Of a stretch of DNA of 64,000 nucleotides, positions 17,772-25,350 are shown one piece after another. Below the pieces are notes generated by a model. The model saw only the letters and a program-made list of their open reading frames with translations, did no database searches and had not been told where the DNA came from. The DNA comes from Pseudomonas sp. MYb327 (GTDB taxonomy: Bacteria; Pseudomonadota; Gammaproteobacteria; Pseudomonadales; Pseudomonadaceae): NCBI RefSeq assembly GCF_040438925.1, contig NZ_CP159258.1:3362001-3426000 (forward strand). Direction: 5' to 3'. A program made the translations under genes and the position numbers. Within the stretch, counting starts at the first letter, position 1. Each line of letters opens with the position of its first letter.

Positions 17772-18530
17772 CTATGGCAGTCCGCCGTCCACCTTGATCA
17801 AAGAGCCTGTCGTATAACTGGAGTAAGGGCTTGCCAGGTAAAGCGCCGTGGTGATGATTTCTTCCGGTTTGCCCGGTCGGCCGAGGGCATTGGCGCAGGT
17901 TTCGCGCATCTCTTCAGTCCAGGCCTTGGAAATGTCAGTGAGGAACGGTCCCGCCGAAATGGTGTTGACCCGTACCTTGGGACCATATTCCTGCGCCAGC
18001 CCTACGGTCATGGCGTTCAGCGCAGCCTTGGCCCCTGCGTAGGGCACTATCTGTGGTGATGGACGCAGTCCACCGGTGCTGCTGACGTTGATGATCGAAC
18101 CGCCCTTGCCCGCGGCCATACGCTGGGCAACCAATGCACCGAGGCGGAAGGGTCCCTTGAAGTTCAGGCTGACGACCTTGTCGAAAAGCTCCTCGGTGAC
18201 CTCATGTGAAGGCACGGCCGGCGACATGCCGGCATTGTTGACCAGCACGTCGAGGTAACCGAATTCGGCGTAGGCCACGTCGACCAGGCGCTCGACTTCC
18301 TGCCATTTGCCAACATGACAAGCCACCGCCAGCGCGCGCCGGCCCAGCGCCCGCACTTGCTCGGCAACGGCCTCGCAGGCATCGAGCTTGCGACTGGCAA
18401 TGATCACATCGGCGCCCGCCCTGGCGAAGGCTAGGACCATCTGGTAACCCAGGCCTCGGCTACCACCCGTGACCAGCACGACTTTGCCGGTCAGGTCGAA
18501 CAACGACTCGTGGTTAGTTGAATCGGTCAT
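17772..18530 (-). CDS. SDR-family oxidoreductase
   Basis: SDR of 252 aa with TGGSRGLG, NNAG, SSTGG and YAGAK, C-terminal VDGG. Only 15 bp separate it from the acyl-CoA dehydrogenase-family gene upstream, so the pair are likely co-translated. By position it is the closest analogue of the SDR found in Lva-type operons. Confidence 0.86.
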   Translation of the reverse strand: MTDSTNHESLFDLTGKVVLVTGGSRGLGYQMVLAFARAGADVIIASRKLDACEAVAEQVRALGRRALAVACHVGKWQEVERLVDVAYAEFGYLDVLVNNAGMSPAVPSHEVTEELFDKVVSLNFKGPFRLGALVAQRMAAGKGGSIINVSSTGGLRPSPQIVPYAGAKAALNAMTVGLAQEYGPKVRVNTISAGPFLTDISKAWTEEMRETCANALGRPGKPEEIITTALYLASPYSSYTTGSLIKVDGGLP

Positions 18531-18545
18531 TGCAAATTCACCGTT

Positions 18546-19844
18546 TTAATTGTCCAGGATGTGCGCGTACCGGGCCCGTGCTGCCGCGATCTTCGGCGGC
18601 AGATGTTCGCTGGGGAACATGCCTTCAGCGGGTTTGTAGCGACGCAGCAGCTCGCGGGCCACGGTCACCCGGTGGACCTCGGTGGGGCCGTCAGCCAGAC
18701 CGAATGTCGGCACATTCATCCACATGTAGGCCAGAGGTGTTTCGAAGGTCGCGCCCAAGGAGCCATGCAGGTGCAGCGCGCGCTGCACGATGTCGTGATA
18801 GATCTTGGCCATGCCGACCTTGACCATGGCGATGTGAGCGCGGGCCTGACGCGGATCGCCATGGCTGCGATCGATGATCCAGGCGGTCTTCATGACCAGC
18901 AGGCGAAACTGCTCAAGCTCGATCTGGCTGTCGGCAATCATCGTCTGCACGGTCCCCATGTCGGCCAACAGCGTGCCTTGGGTACGCCGACTGAGCGCCC
19001 GTTCGCACATCATGTCCAAGGCCCGCTGGCACTGCCCGACGATCCGCATGGCGTGATGCACCCGACCACCACCGAGGCGCGCCTGAGCCACTGCAAACCC
19101 ACCGCCTTGCTCACCCAGCATGTGATCAAGCGGGACACGCACGTTGTTGTAGTGCAGATAGCCCTCAGTCGCCTCGTCCATTTCCAGGCGCTCGCCCATG
19201 TACGGCGCATTACGGATGATCTCCAGGCCTGCGGTCTCCCGCGGCACGATGAACATCGACATGCGCTTCTGGATCGGTGCCTCGGGGTCGGTAACCGCCA
19301 GCACCAGCACGAATTCGGCATATCGTGCGTTGGAGGAGAACCATTTCTCACCGTTGATGACCCAATGGCCACCCTCACGCACAGCCGTGGTGGTGAACAC
19401 TCGTGGATCGGCACCACCCTGCGGCTCGGTCATGGAAAAGCAGGAAACGATATCGCCATCGAGCAGCGGTTGCAGGTAGCGTTCCTTTTGCTGCGGGGTA
19501 CCGAACATGGCAAGAATTTCAGCGTTGCCGGTGTCCGGTGCGGCCGTGCCGAACACGGTTGGCGCCCACAAAGAGCGCCCCAGACGCTCGTTCATCAAGG
19601 CCAGAGCGACCTGGCCGTAGCCTTCTCCACCCAACTCCTCACCAAGGTGGCAGGCCCAAAGTTTCTGGCGTTTAACCTCATCCTGGAGCGGCTTGAGGAT
19701 GGCCCGTGAGGCTTCGTGGCGAGTGTTGTAAACCACACTCACTGATGGAAACAGCACGTCCAGCGGTTCCACTTCCTCGACCAGAAAACGGTCGATCCAG
19801 TCCAGCTTTTTTTGGAACTCAGGGTCGGTCGAAAAATCCCACAT
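18546..19844 (-). CDS. Acyl-CoA dehydrogenase family protein (ACAD10/11- or LvaC-like)
   Basis: ACAD-fold flavoprotein of 432 aa. Flavin-region motifs CFSMTEPQGGADP and INGEKWFSSNA are present; the C-terminal segment reads ADGPTEVHRV instead of the YEGT of straight-chain dehydrogenases, as in ACAD10/11. It lies 33 bp after an APH-type kinase gene. In mammals these domains are fused (ACAD10/11), and in Pseudomonas the LvaA/LvaC pair phosphorylates and then eliminates a 4-hydroxyacyl-CoA. A conventional dehydrogenase role remains possible. Confidence 0.85.
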   Translation of the reverse strand: MWDFSTDPEFQKKLDWIDRFLVEEVEPLDVLFPSVSVVYNTRHEASRAILKPLQDEVKRQKLWACHLGEELGGEGYGQVALALMNERLGRSLWAPTVFGTAAPDTGNAEILAMFGTPQQKERYLQPLLDGDIVSCFSMTEPQGGADPRVFTTTAVREGGHWVINGEKWFSSNARYAEFVLVLAVTDPEAPIQKRMSMFIVPRETAGLEIIRNAPYMGERLEMDEATEGYLHYNNVRVPLDHMLGEQGGGFAVAQARLGGGRVHHAMRIVGQCQRALDMMCERALSRRTQGTLLADMGTVQTMIADSQIELEQFRLLVMKTAWIIDRSHGDPRQARAHIAMVKVGMAKIYHDIVQRALHLHGSLGATFETPLAYMWMNVPTFGLADGPTEVHRVTVARELLRRYKPAEGMFPSEHLPPKIAAARARYAHILDN

Positions 19845-19877
19845 GGTATTTCCCCAAACAGCGTTGCAATGGACCGC

Positions 19878-20945
19878 TCAGGCGGCAGAGATGAGTTGCC
19901 GAGCCTTGGCCATCAGCCAGGTGGCATAGTTGTGCAGGTATTCGCCCATTTCCTTGGGCGCCTTGCCGACCAGGGAGCGCGCGTAGGTGCCTTCGAGCAG
20001 GCAGGCGAGCTTGTAGCAGGCCAACACGAAGAACCACGGCAGGCTGGACAGATCACGTCCGGTCAGTTCGCCATACAGTGCAATCAGTTCACTGCGGGAC
20101 ATGAAACCATCCCAAGGCTCAACCACCGGCTTGCTGCCAGCGCCCGGGATCTGTGGGTCGCCCGGTTCACGCCAGGATGTCAACACCCAGGCAAGATCCA
20201 GCAGCGGGTCGCCAAGGGTCGACAGTTCCCAGTCGATCAGGCCGCTGATGCGCGGTGACTCAAGAGAAAACATCACGTTGGGCCACTGATAGTCGCCGTG
20301 GATAATGCCGATGCGGCCATCTTCCGGGACGTTGTCAGCGAGCCAGCGTCCAACTGCATCGACGCTGGGCAAGTCACTCTGCTGATAGCCTGGGGTATCG
20401 CGATAACCATCCAGCTGCGAGCGCCAGCGATCGACTTGACGACCGTGCCAATTCTCGGGCCGACCGAAGTCTGCAAGCCCCGCTTTTTGGTGATCCACCT
20501 GGCTCAACGACGCCGCCGCACGAACGAAAGACTCACCCATCTGTCGGCGCCAACTCGCCTCGGTGGCATAGCGTCCATGTAACTGGCCTGCTGGGGAGAA
20601 GCCTTCAAGCGGCTCCATGAGGAAGAAATTCACGCCCATCATCGAACGGTCGGTACACACCGCCAGCAGTGCCGGATGAGGTACTTCGCTGCCTGCCAGC
20701 GCCTTGAGCACCCGCGCTTCGCGCAACATGGTTTCATTACTGTTGGCACGCAGATGTCGGGGCGGACGCCTCAGCACCATTTGCCTGGCACCACGATTGA
20801 GCATGAACAGGTTGTTTTGCGAACCACCGGTAAGCTGGTGGACTTCGGTGATCGGGCCATCGCCGGGCAGGTCGGCAGCATCGAGCCACGGTTGCAGCAC
20901 CGACCAATCCAGCAATCCTTCGAAATCGGGAAGTATCGGCTTCAT
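19878..20945 (-). CDS. APH-family phosphotransferase (LvaA/ACAD10-11 kinase-like)
   Basis: Aminoglycoside-phosphotransferase-fold kinase of 355 aa. The catalytic loop IIHGDYQWPNVMF and the metal-binding LIDWELSTLGDP are intact. ATG 20945 is chosen over TTG 20954 because GGAGG precedes it by nine bases. Paired with the downstream ACAD gene, which points to phosphorylation of a hydroxyacyl-CoA rather than an antibiotic. No LvaB-like small gene lies in the 33-bp gap. A resistance role is unlikely from context. Confidence 0.85.
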   Translation of the reverse strand: MKPILPDFEGLLDWSVLQPWLDAADLPGDGPITEVHQLTGGSQNNLFMLNRGARQMVLRRPPRHLRANSNETMLREARVLKALAGSEVPHPALLAVCTDRSMMGVNFFLMEPLEGFSPAGQLHGRYATEASWRRQMGESFVRAAASLSQVDHQKAGLADFGRPENWHGRQVDRWRSQLDGYRDTPGYQQSDLPSVDAVGRWLADNVPEDGRIGIIHGDYQWPNVMFSLESPRISGLIDWELSTLGDPLLDLAWVLTSWREPGDPQIPGAGSKPVVEPWDGFMSRSELIALYGELTGRDLSSLPWFFVLACYKLACLLEGTYARSLVGKAPKEMGEYLHNYATWLMAKARQLISAA

Positions 20946-21049
20946 ACTTGGCAACCTCCCCCTTTACGGTTCGGTTTAGCCCTGTGCAAACACCGATTGT
21001 GTCGGCCCGGCACGCGTATCGAAGTTCCCATAATCCGATTTCCCCATCG

Positions 21050-21571
21050 TTATTGTTGTTCGGTCCCTCCTTGCACGGAGGCACTCTTGTCCTGCTCAAG
21101 GTTGTGGCGCACTTGCCTCAACACTTCCAGCGTCTGGTCCAGGGCTGCAACATCCAGTCCCTGAGAAATACGCTCGGTCCACTCAGCACTTTCCTGGTTC
21201 ACCTGTGCATACACCTGCCGTCCCAATGCGGTGGCAACCAACTGCTTGGACGTTTTGTGATGCGGGTTGTCCTCGTAACTCACATAGCCTTGCGCAGCTA
21301 GAACATCGGCCAGCCGTTGAATCGCCTGACGCGTGTAACCCAGGCTGCGAGCAATTCGCGCTACGGTCGGCGGCTCGGCTGCCAGTACTACCGAGGCCAG
21401 CACAAAGGTCTGACCAGGGCCACCCAGCACTGATGGCCGCTTCACGCTCATTACCCGGCCATGCAGACGCAAGACCTCATCCACCAATTCACCGAGACGA
21501 CCACCTAACTCGCTATGAACTGAATGATCAAAGGTCGGCACCGATCGTTCTTCGGCCTTCTTGCTAGCCAT
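21050..21571 (-). CDS. MarR-family transcriptional regulator
   Basis: Winged-helix regulator of 173 aa. The recognition region PTVARIARSLGYTRQAIQRL and the wing YEDNPHHKTSKQL are typical. It heads the operon running down to the ligase at 14429 and is isolated from the upstream SDR by a terminator. A different inverted repeat (21595-21608) lies just upstream of its start, suggesting autoregulation. It may control only this sub-operon. Confidence 0.85.
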   Translation of the reverse strand: MASKKAEERSVPTFDHSVHSELGGRLGELVDEVLRLHGRVMSVKRPSVLGGPGQTFVLASVVLAAEPPTVARIARSLGYTRQAIQRLADVLAAQGYVSYEDNPHHKTSKQLVATALGRQVYAQVNQESAEWTERISQGLDVAALDQTLEVLRQVRHNLEQDKSASVQGGTEQQ

Positions 21572-21594
21572 ACTGACACCTCACTTCCATATTG

Positions 21595-21608
21595 ACAACA
21601 TGCTGTCA
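21595..21608. promoter_or_regulatory. Possible MarR operator
   Basis: GACAACATGCTGTC is an almost perfect inverted repeat 24 bp upstream of the MarR start. GACA and TGTC are six bases apart here, not three as in the island palindrome, so it is not counted as a member of that set. TTGACA within it could also be a -35 element. Confidence 0.45.
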
Positions 21609-21685
21609 TTTTATTTTATGCGAATTTTCCGGAATGCAGCATCGTTTGTGAGCCGCATCCTCAGTGGGCGACTCTACAGACACAA

Positions 21686-21709
21686 CGAGGGGGAGCAAGC
21701 TCCCCCTCG
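21686..21709. terminator. Rho-independent terminator after the 22457-21723 SDR
   Basis: CGAGGGGGAGC and GCTCCCCCTCG pair perfectly around AA. On the minus strand the hairpin is followed by GTTGTGTCTGT. It separates the SDR transcript from the MarR operon. Confidence 0.8.
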
Positions 21710-21722
21710 GTAAATCTTAAAC

Positions 21723-22457
21723 TCAGACCCCGCAGGCCGTGTAGCCGCCGTCAATCGGCAGCAACGCTCCACTGATGAACGAAGCAGCTGGCGAACAGAG
21801 GAACACAATGCCCTGCGCGATTTCATCTGGCTGTCCCCAACGACCCAAGGGGGTACGCCCCAGTACCCGGGTATTGCGCTCGACATCAGCCGACATGCCA
21901 CGTGTCATCGGAGTGTCGGTCCAGCCTGGCGCTACCGCATTGACGCGGATGCCTTCCTTGCCCCACGCCACAGCCAGGCTCTTGCTCAACTGCACTACGC
22001 CGCCTTTGCTCGAGGCATAGGCGGGTGCCGTCGGGCTACCGAAGGTGCTCATCACAGACCCCAGATTAACAATACAACCAGCATTGGCTGCCAGCAGTTC
22101 GCGCGCTGCGTAACAGCAACGCATGGTACCGACAAGATTGATTTCCAGCGTGCGCAGGAAACCCTCCTCGGTGAACTCACTGGCGCCGCGGCCAATGCCC
22201 GCGGAGTTCACCAGTATGTCGAGCCGGGACAGCGCGGCGAAATACCCAGTGACAGCTGCGGAGTCGCCCACATCGAGCACGGTGAAATCGACAGCAGCCA
22301 ACTCGCTGTCATCCTGACAAGACTGCACTTCCGCCAGCGATACACCGGTCGCCTTAACCGCACACCCGACTTCCAGCAATCTGCGAACGGTTGCCAGGCC
22401 AATACCGCTGGTACCGCCAACAACCAAGGCCGTTTTATTGCGCAAATCAGTCGTCAT
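21723..22457 (-). CDS. SDR-family oxidoreductase
   Basis: SDR of 244 aa: GGTSGIG, NSAG in place of NNAG, a Ser in the GSVMST segment and YASSK, C-terminal IDGGY. Monocistronic, behind operator 22511-22529 and ended by the 21686-21709 hairpin. Divergent from the first amidohydrolase gene. Substrate unknown. Confidence 0.86.
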   Translation of the reverse strand: MTTDLRNKTALVVGGTSGIGLATVRRLLEVGCAVKATGVSLAEVQSCQDDSELAAVDFTVLDVGDSAAVTGYFAALSRLDILVNSAGIGRGASEFTEEGFLRTLEINLVGTMRCCYAARELLAANAGCIVNLGSVMSTFGSPTAPAYASSKGGVVQLSKSLAVAWGKEGIRVNAVAPGWTDTPMTRGMSADVERNTRVLGRTPLGRWGQPDEIAQGIVFLCSPAASFISGALLPIDGGYTACGV

Positions 22458-22510
22458 AACCTCTCCTACTCAATTTCCCTGGGTATCCCGCTGACACCCT
22501 AACAGCCACA

Positions 22511-22529
22511 AGATGACATAGAGTCAGTT
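22511..22529. promoter_or_regulatory. Island operator copy 5
   Basis: AGATGACATAGAGTCAGTT, 15 of 19 matches, 54 bp upstream of the minus-strand SDR start (22457). Confidence 0.65.
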
Positions 22530-22637
22530 TATTTCGCTATATCCGCATCAACTAAAAATCACAGCGACACCCTAGAAAAACTCTTGGACTGCTTTGATAA
22601 AAAGCACTTTTTGAGAGGAGACTTGACGCAGAAAAAT

Positions 22638-22656
22638 AACTGACATATGGTCATCT
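22638..22656. promoter_or_regulatory. Island operator copy 6
   Basis: AACTGACATATGGTCATCT, 15 of 19 matches, upstream of the plus-strand amidohydrolase. Its overlap with the first possible start codon of that frame (22647) supports the downstream ATG at 22692. Confidence 0.7.
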
Positions 22657-22691
22657 TTACCAAAACAACACGCCTGCAACCCGAGGTCAGC

Positions 22692-23882
22692 ATGCCAGCC
22701 GTCAACTACCCGATCTATGACGTAGACCGTCACTTTTACGAGCCACCGGAAGCATTCCTGCGCCATTTGCCCAAGCAGTTCCGCAAAGAGTTCCAGTACG
22801 TGCAGATCAATGGCCGCACCAAGCTGGCGGTTGGCGGTGTATTGAGCGATTACATTCCTAACCCAACGTTCGACGTGGTTGCCGCGCCCGGCTCCCATGA
22901 AATGTGGTATCGCGGTGAAAACCCGGAAGGCCTGTCACTGCGTGAGTTCGGTGGTGATCCGGTGCCCTCCCATCCAGCCTTCTTCAACGGAGAAGCGCAT
23001 CTGAAGGTCATGGATGAGCAGGGAATTCATGCCGGCTTGTTTATTCCGACACTCGGCTCGGTCATTGAAGAACGCCTTTCGCACAAACCGGACGCCATTG
23101 CCGCCCTGTTTCATTCGTCTAACCAGTGGCTGGCCGAGGAATGCGGTTTTGCCCGTGATAACCGCTTGTTTCCGGTACCGATGATCAACCTCATCGATGT
23201 CGATAAAGCCGTACAGGAACTGGAATTCGTCCTTGCTGCCGGGGCGCGGGTCGTAGGCGTTCGTCCTGCACCTGTCGCCGGTTTGACTGGTGGCCGGTCA
23301 ATGGGCTTCACCGAGTTCGACCCCTTCTGGGCTCGCGTCAACGAAGCAAAGATTTTTGTCATGCTGCACGTTTCCGACTCCGGCTACGACAAGATCAACA
23401 GCTGGTGGACGGCGGGTGGCAAGGGTGAATTCAGGCCGTTCGAGAAAGAGCCATTCGGCGAAGTTTTGGACTGGATGGGTCGTGCCATTTCGGACACCTT
23501 GGCGGCACTGATCTGCCATGGCGTCTTCGATCGTTTCCCTGATGTGCGCGTGGCTTCGCTGGAAAACGGCACGTCCTGGCTGGAGCCGCTACTGGGACGC
23601 CTGGCACACATCTACAAGAAGATGCCGAAGTCGTTCAAACGCGATCCAGTGGAAACCTTCCGCCGTCATGTGTTCGTTTCACCGTTCTATGAAGATCCAG
23701 TGGACAAGCTCATCGATTTGATCGGCGTCGAACGCGTACTGTTCGGCAGCGACTGGCCGCACCCGGAAGGCCTCACCCACCCGCGGGACTTCTTCAAAGA
23801 CATCGACATGCTTGATGAAGCACAGACCCAACGCGTCATGAGCACCAACCTCAAGGGCCTGCTTGAGGGTGTTCGGGACTGA
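22692..23882 (+). CDS. Amidohydrolase-2 family protein (metal-dependent hydrolase/decarboxylase)
   Basis: TIM-barrel amidohydrolase of 396 aa, related to the ACMSD/LigW decarboxylase group. The N-terminal metal-site strand reads YDVDRHFYEPPE, and the late motif FGSDWPHPEG carries the conserved Asp. ATG 22692 is chosen because GAGGTC precedes it and the operator overlaps earlier starts. A paralog-like protein is at 47477. It could hydrolyse a ring or remove CO2 from a carboxylated intermediate; both occur in the family. Confidence 0.82.
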   Translation: MPAVNYPIYDVDRHFYEPPEAFLRHLPKQFRKEFQYVQINGRTKLAVGGVLSDYIPNPTFDVVAAPGSHEMWYRGENPEGLSLREFGGDPVPSHPAFFNGEAHLKVMDEQGIHAGLFIPTLGSVIEERLSHKPDAIAALFHSSNQWLAEECGFARDNRLFPVPMINLIDVDKAVQELEFVLAAGARVVGVRPAPVAGLTGGRSMGFTEFDPFWARVNEAKIFVMLHVSDSGYDKINSWWTAGGKGEFRPFEKEPFGEVLDWMGRAISDTLAALICHGVFDRFPDVRVASLENGTSWLEPLLGRLAHIYKKMPKSFKRDPVETFRRHVFVSPFYEDPVDKLIDLIGVERVLFGSDWPHPEGLTHPRDFFKDIDMLDEAQTQRVMSTNLKGLLEGVRD

Positions 23883-23899
23883 TACCGAATGCGGAAAAC

Positions 23900-23932
23900 A
23901 AAAAAGGCATGAGCATCACTCATGCCTTTTTT
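23900..23932. terminator. Rho-independent terminator (bidirectional)
   Basis: AAAAAAGGCATGAG and CTCATGCCTTTTTT pair around CATCA, with A/T tracts on both sides. It closes the amidohydrolase transcript. Confidence 0.92.
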
Positions 23933-24192
23933 ATTGAGCAGAGGAAGCCTTGGCGACTTTCCCTTTAGCTTTGCCGCAATCTGAAGCCCCACCGGTTGTA
24001 TCGGTGTTTTCCAGCACGCCTCATCACCATGATTGGTAAAAGCGGGCGGCCAAACGTTCGCTGATGCTTGGGGAAAGTGCAGATGTGATGCCCCCATTCC
24101 TCAGATAGTACGTGAGCCCTACCCAAAAATTGAGACATTAATCAGAAACGCTATCAGCTGAAGTCATCACTGCGTGGATTCATTAACTTCCT
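23933..24192. other. Gene-free stretch with decayed short frames, left flank of the defence pair
   Basis: No intact gene. The minus strand carries a frame from about 24113 ending SISERLAARFYQSW then TGA at about 24022, and a second frame ending GKVAKASSAQ then TAA at 23934. Overlapping frames read protein-like, a pattern I recall from short hypothetical proteins in Pseudomonas intergenic repeats. It may be an old insertion scar next to the Gabija-like genes. Confidence 0.35.
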
Positions 24193-25350
24193 TCAAACAG
24201 GAGCATTCGTCCAGATCGGGAACCGTAAGCCAGCGGCCTTCTTGTCTGGCACGATGAATCCCAGACTGTATCGCGCGCGCGTGATGGCGACGTACAGCTT
24301 GTTCTGAGCTGTTTCGTCTTTCGCGGGAAACGGCTTTCGCCCATCCAAGACGAAATGCAACTGGTTTTCTGTGGGGAGCACCAACACCCGATCAAAACCC
24401 AGCCCTTTGCTCCCGCCAAAGTTATAGCAGCGCGCCTCGGTGGGAAGAAGCTTCGCTCCTGACGTTACGCTCCAGCGCAGCACCATAGGGTCAAACACCT
24501 TGATGTATTCGGTGACGTCCGACTCCCTGACGATGAAGGTGCCGAGGTGGTGAGCAAATTCAGGTGGAACCCTCTTCACCGCCGACTCCGTCGCTTCATA
24601 TGCACCGTTGTGTACAGCATCGGCGACGTCACAAATCGGTTGAATGCATCGCCGATTTAGCGTCAGTGACTCATCCTCAAAGCCCATGGACTTGAAGGCT
24701 GCGAGCTTCTCAGCGGCCGTTTTAGGTGCTTTTTGGCCAAACGTCGTCTCGTATACCGTCTGCCGGAAATCTCCCACGCACGTGATGGGTGTCGGCATCA
24801 CTTTGTTCAGCCCCTTGAGCACTTCGTAGTCCCACCCAACCAGATCTTGAACCTCATCAAAGAACACCCGGGTATAAATCTCCCCTAGTCGTACTGCAGC
24901 AGAGTTTTTCGTGGCCTTCATGATCCGGCTCGCCAGTTTTGCGAGAAAGCCGGTGTGAGCCTTGGTCTTGCATGAAGTCAGAAAATGTTTTGGGTTGTAG
25001 CTCTTATCGTCCAACTGCTCCGCGCACCCCGGGAGCATAAACGTTGAATCAGGCTTCATATGAGGATTGCGCTGGTTGAAACAGATGCCATCGATCCGCC
25101 GCGGGAACAATGCCTGCTGATACGGCCTCACCATGTCTTCCAGGTAAAATGAGAACAGACCTTTGACCACGAACCGATCACTGTGCGTACCAAAGATCTC
25201 CAGAAATCGACGTCTGAGTTCCTGCTGATTACTGGTCGTGTAGGTCACCACCAGAACCTTTCCTCCGCGCTCGATTTCGGCGATTGATTCGGTAATGACC
25301 TTGTGAGTCTTGCCTGAGCCGGCACCCGCCATGCAGAGTTTATTAGGCAA
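24193..25350 (-). CDS. UvrD-like helicase, Gabija GajB-like
   Basis: Superfamily-1 helicase of 385 aa. Motifs in order: Walker A AGAGSGKT (8-15), Ia TYTTSNQQELRR (36-47), II FFDEVQDL (163-170), III VGDFRQT (192-198), IV around LNRRC (231), V GGSKGLGFDRV (312-322) and VI VAITRAR (354-360). It is shorter than the roughly 500-aa GajB and much shorter than UvrD, so subdomains are reduced. The frame starts at TTG 25350, overlapping the stop of the OLD-type gene; the ATG at 25332 would cut the first strand. Order nuclease then helicase matches Gabija phage defence. Confidence 0.78.
   Translation of the reverse strand: MPNKLCMAGAGSGKTHKVITESIAEIERGGKVLVVTYTTSNQQELRRRFLEIFGTHSDRFVVKGLFSFYLEDMVRPYQQALFPRRIDGICFNQRNPHMKPDSTFMLPGCAEQLDDKSYNPKHFLTSCKTKAHTGFLAKLASRIMKATKNSAAVRLGEIYTRVFFDEVQDLVGWDYEVLKGLNKVMPTPITCVGDFRQTVYETTFGQKAPKTAAEKLAAFKSMGFEDESLTLNRRCIQPICDVADAVHNGAYEATESAVKRVPPEFAHHLGTFIVRESDVTEYIKVFDPMVLRWSVTSGAKLLPTEARCYNFGGSKGLGFDRVLVLPTENQLHFVLDGRKPFPAKDETAQNKLYVAITRARYSLGFIVPDKKAAGLRFPIWTNAPV

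Noticed and set aside
19878-20945. Antibiotic-resistance phosphotransferase
   Set aside because: Adjacent ACAD gene and CoA-ester context match ACAD10/11- and LvaA-type kinases instead.
21594-21612. Fourteenth copy of the island palindrome upstream of MarR
   Set aside because: Half-site spacing is six rather than three, so alignment to the 19-mer fails; listed as a separate possible operator.
21686-21709. Perfect 11-bp inverted repeat as a regulator site
   Set aside because: GC-rich tight hairpin just after a stop codon with a T-rich flank on the transcribed strand; better explained as a terminator.
23687-24097. Minus-strand frame of 136 codons
   Set aside because: It overlaps the end of the amidohydrolase and crosses the terminator; no ribosome site or motif.
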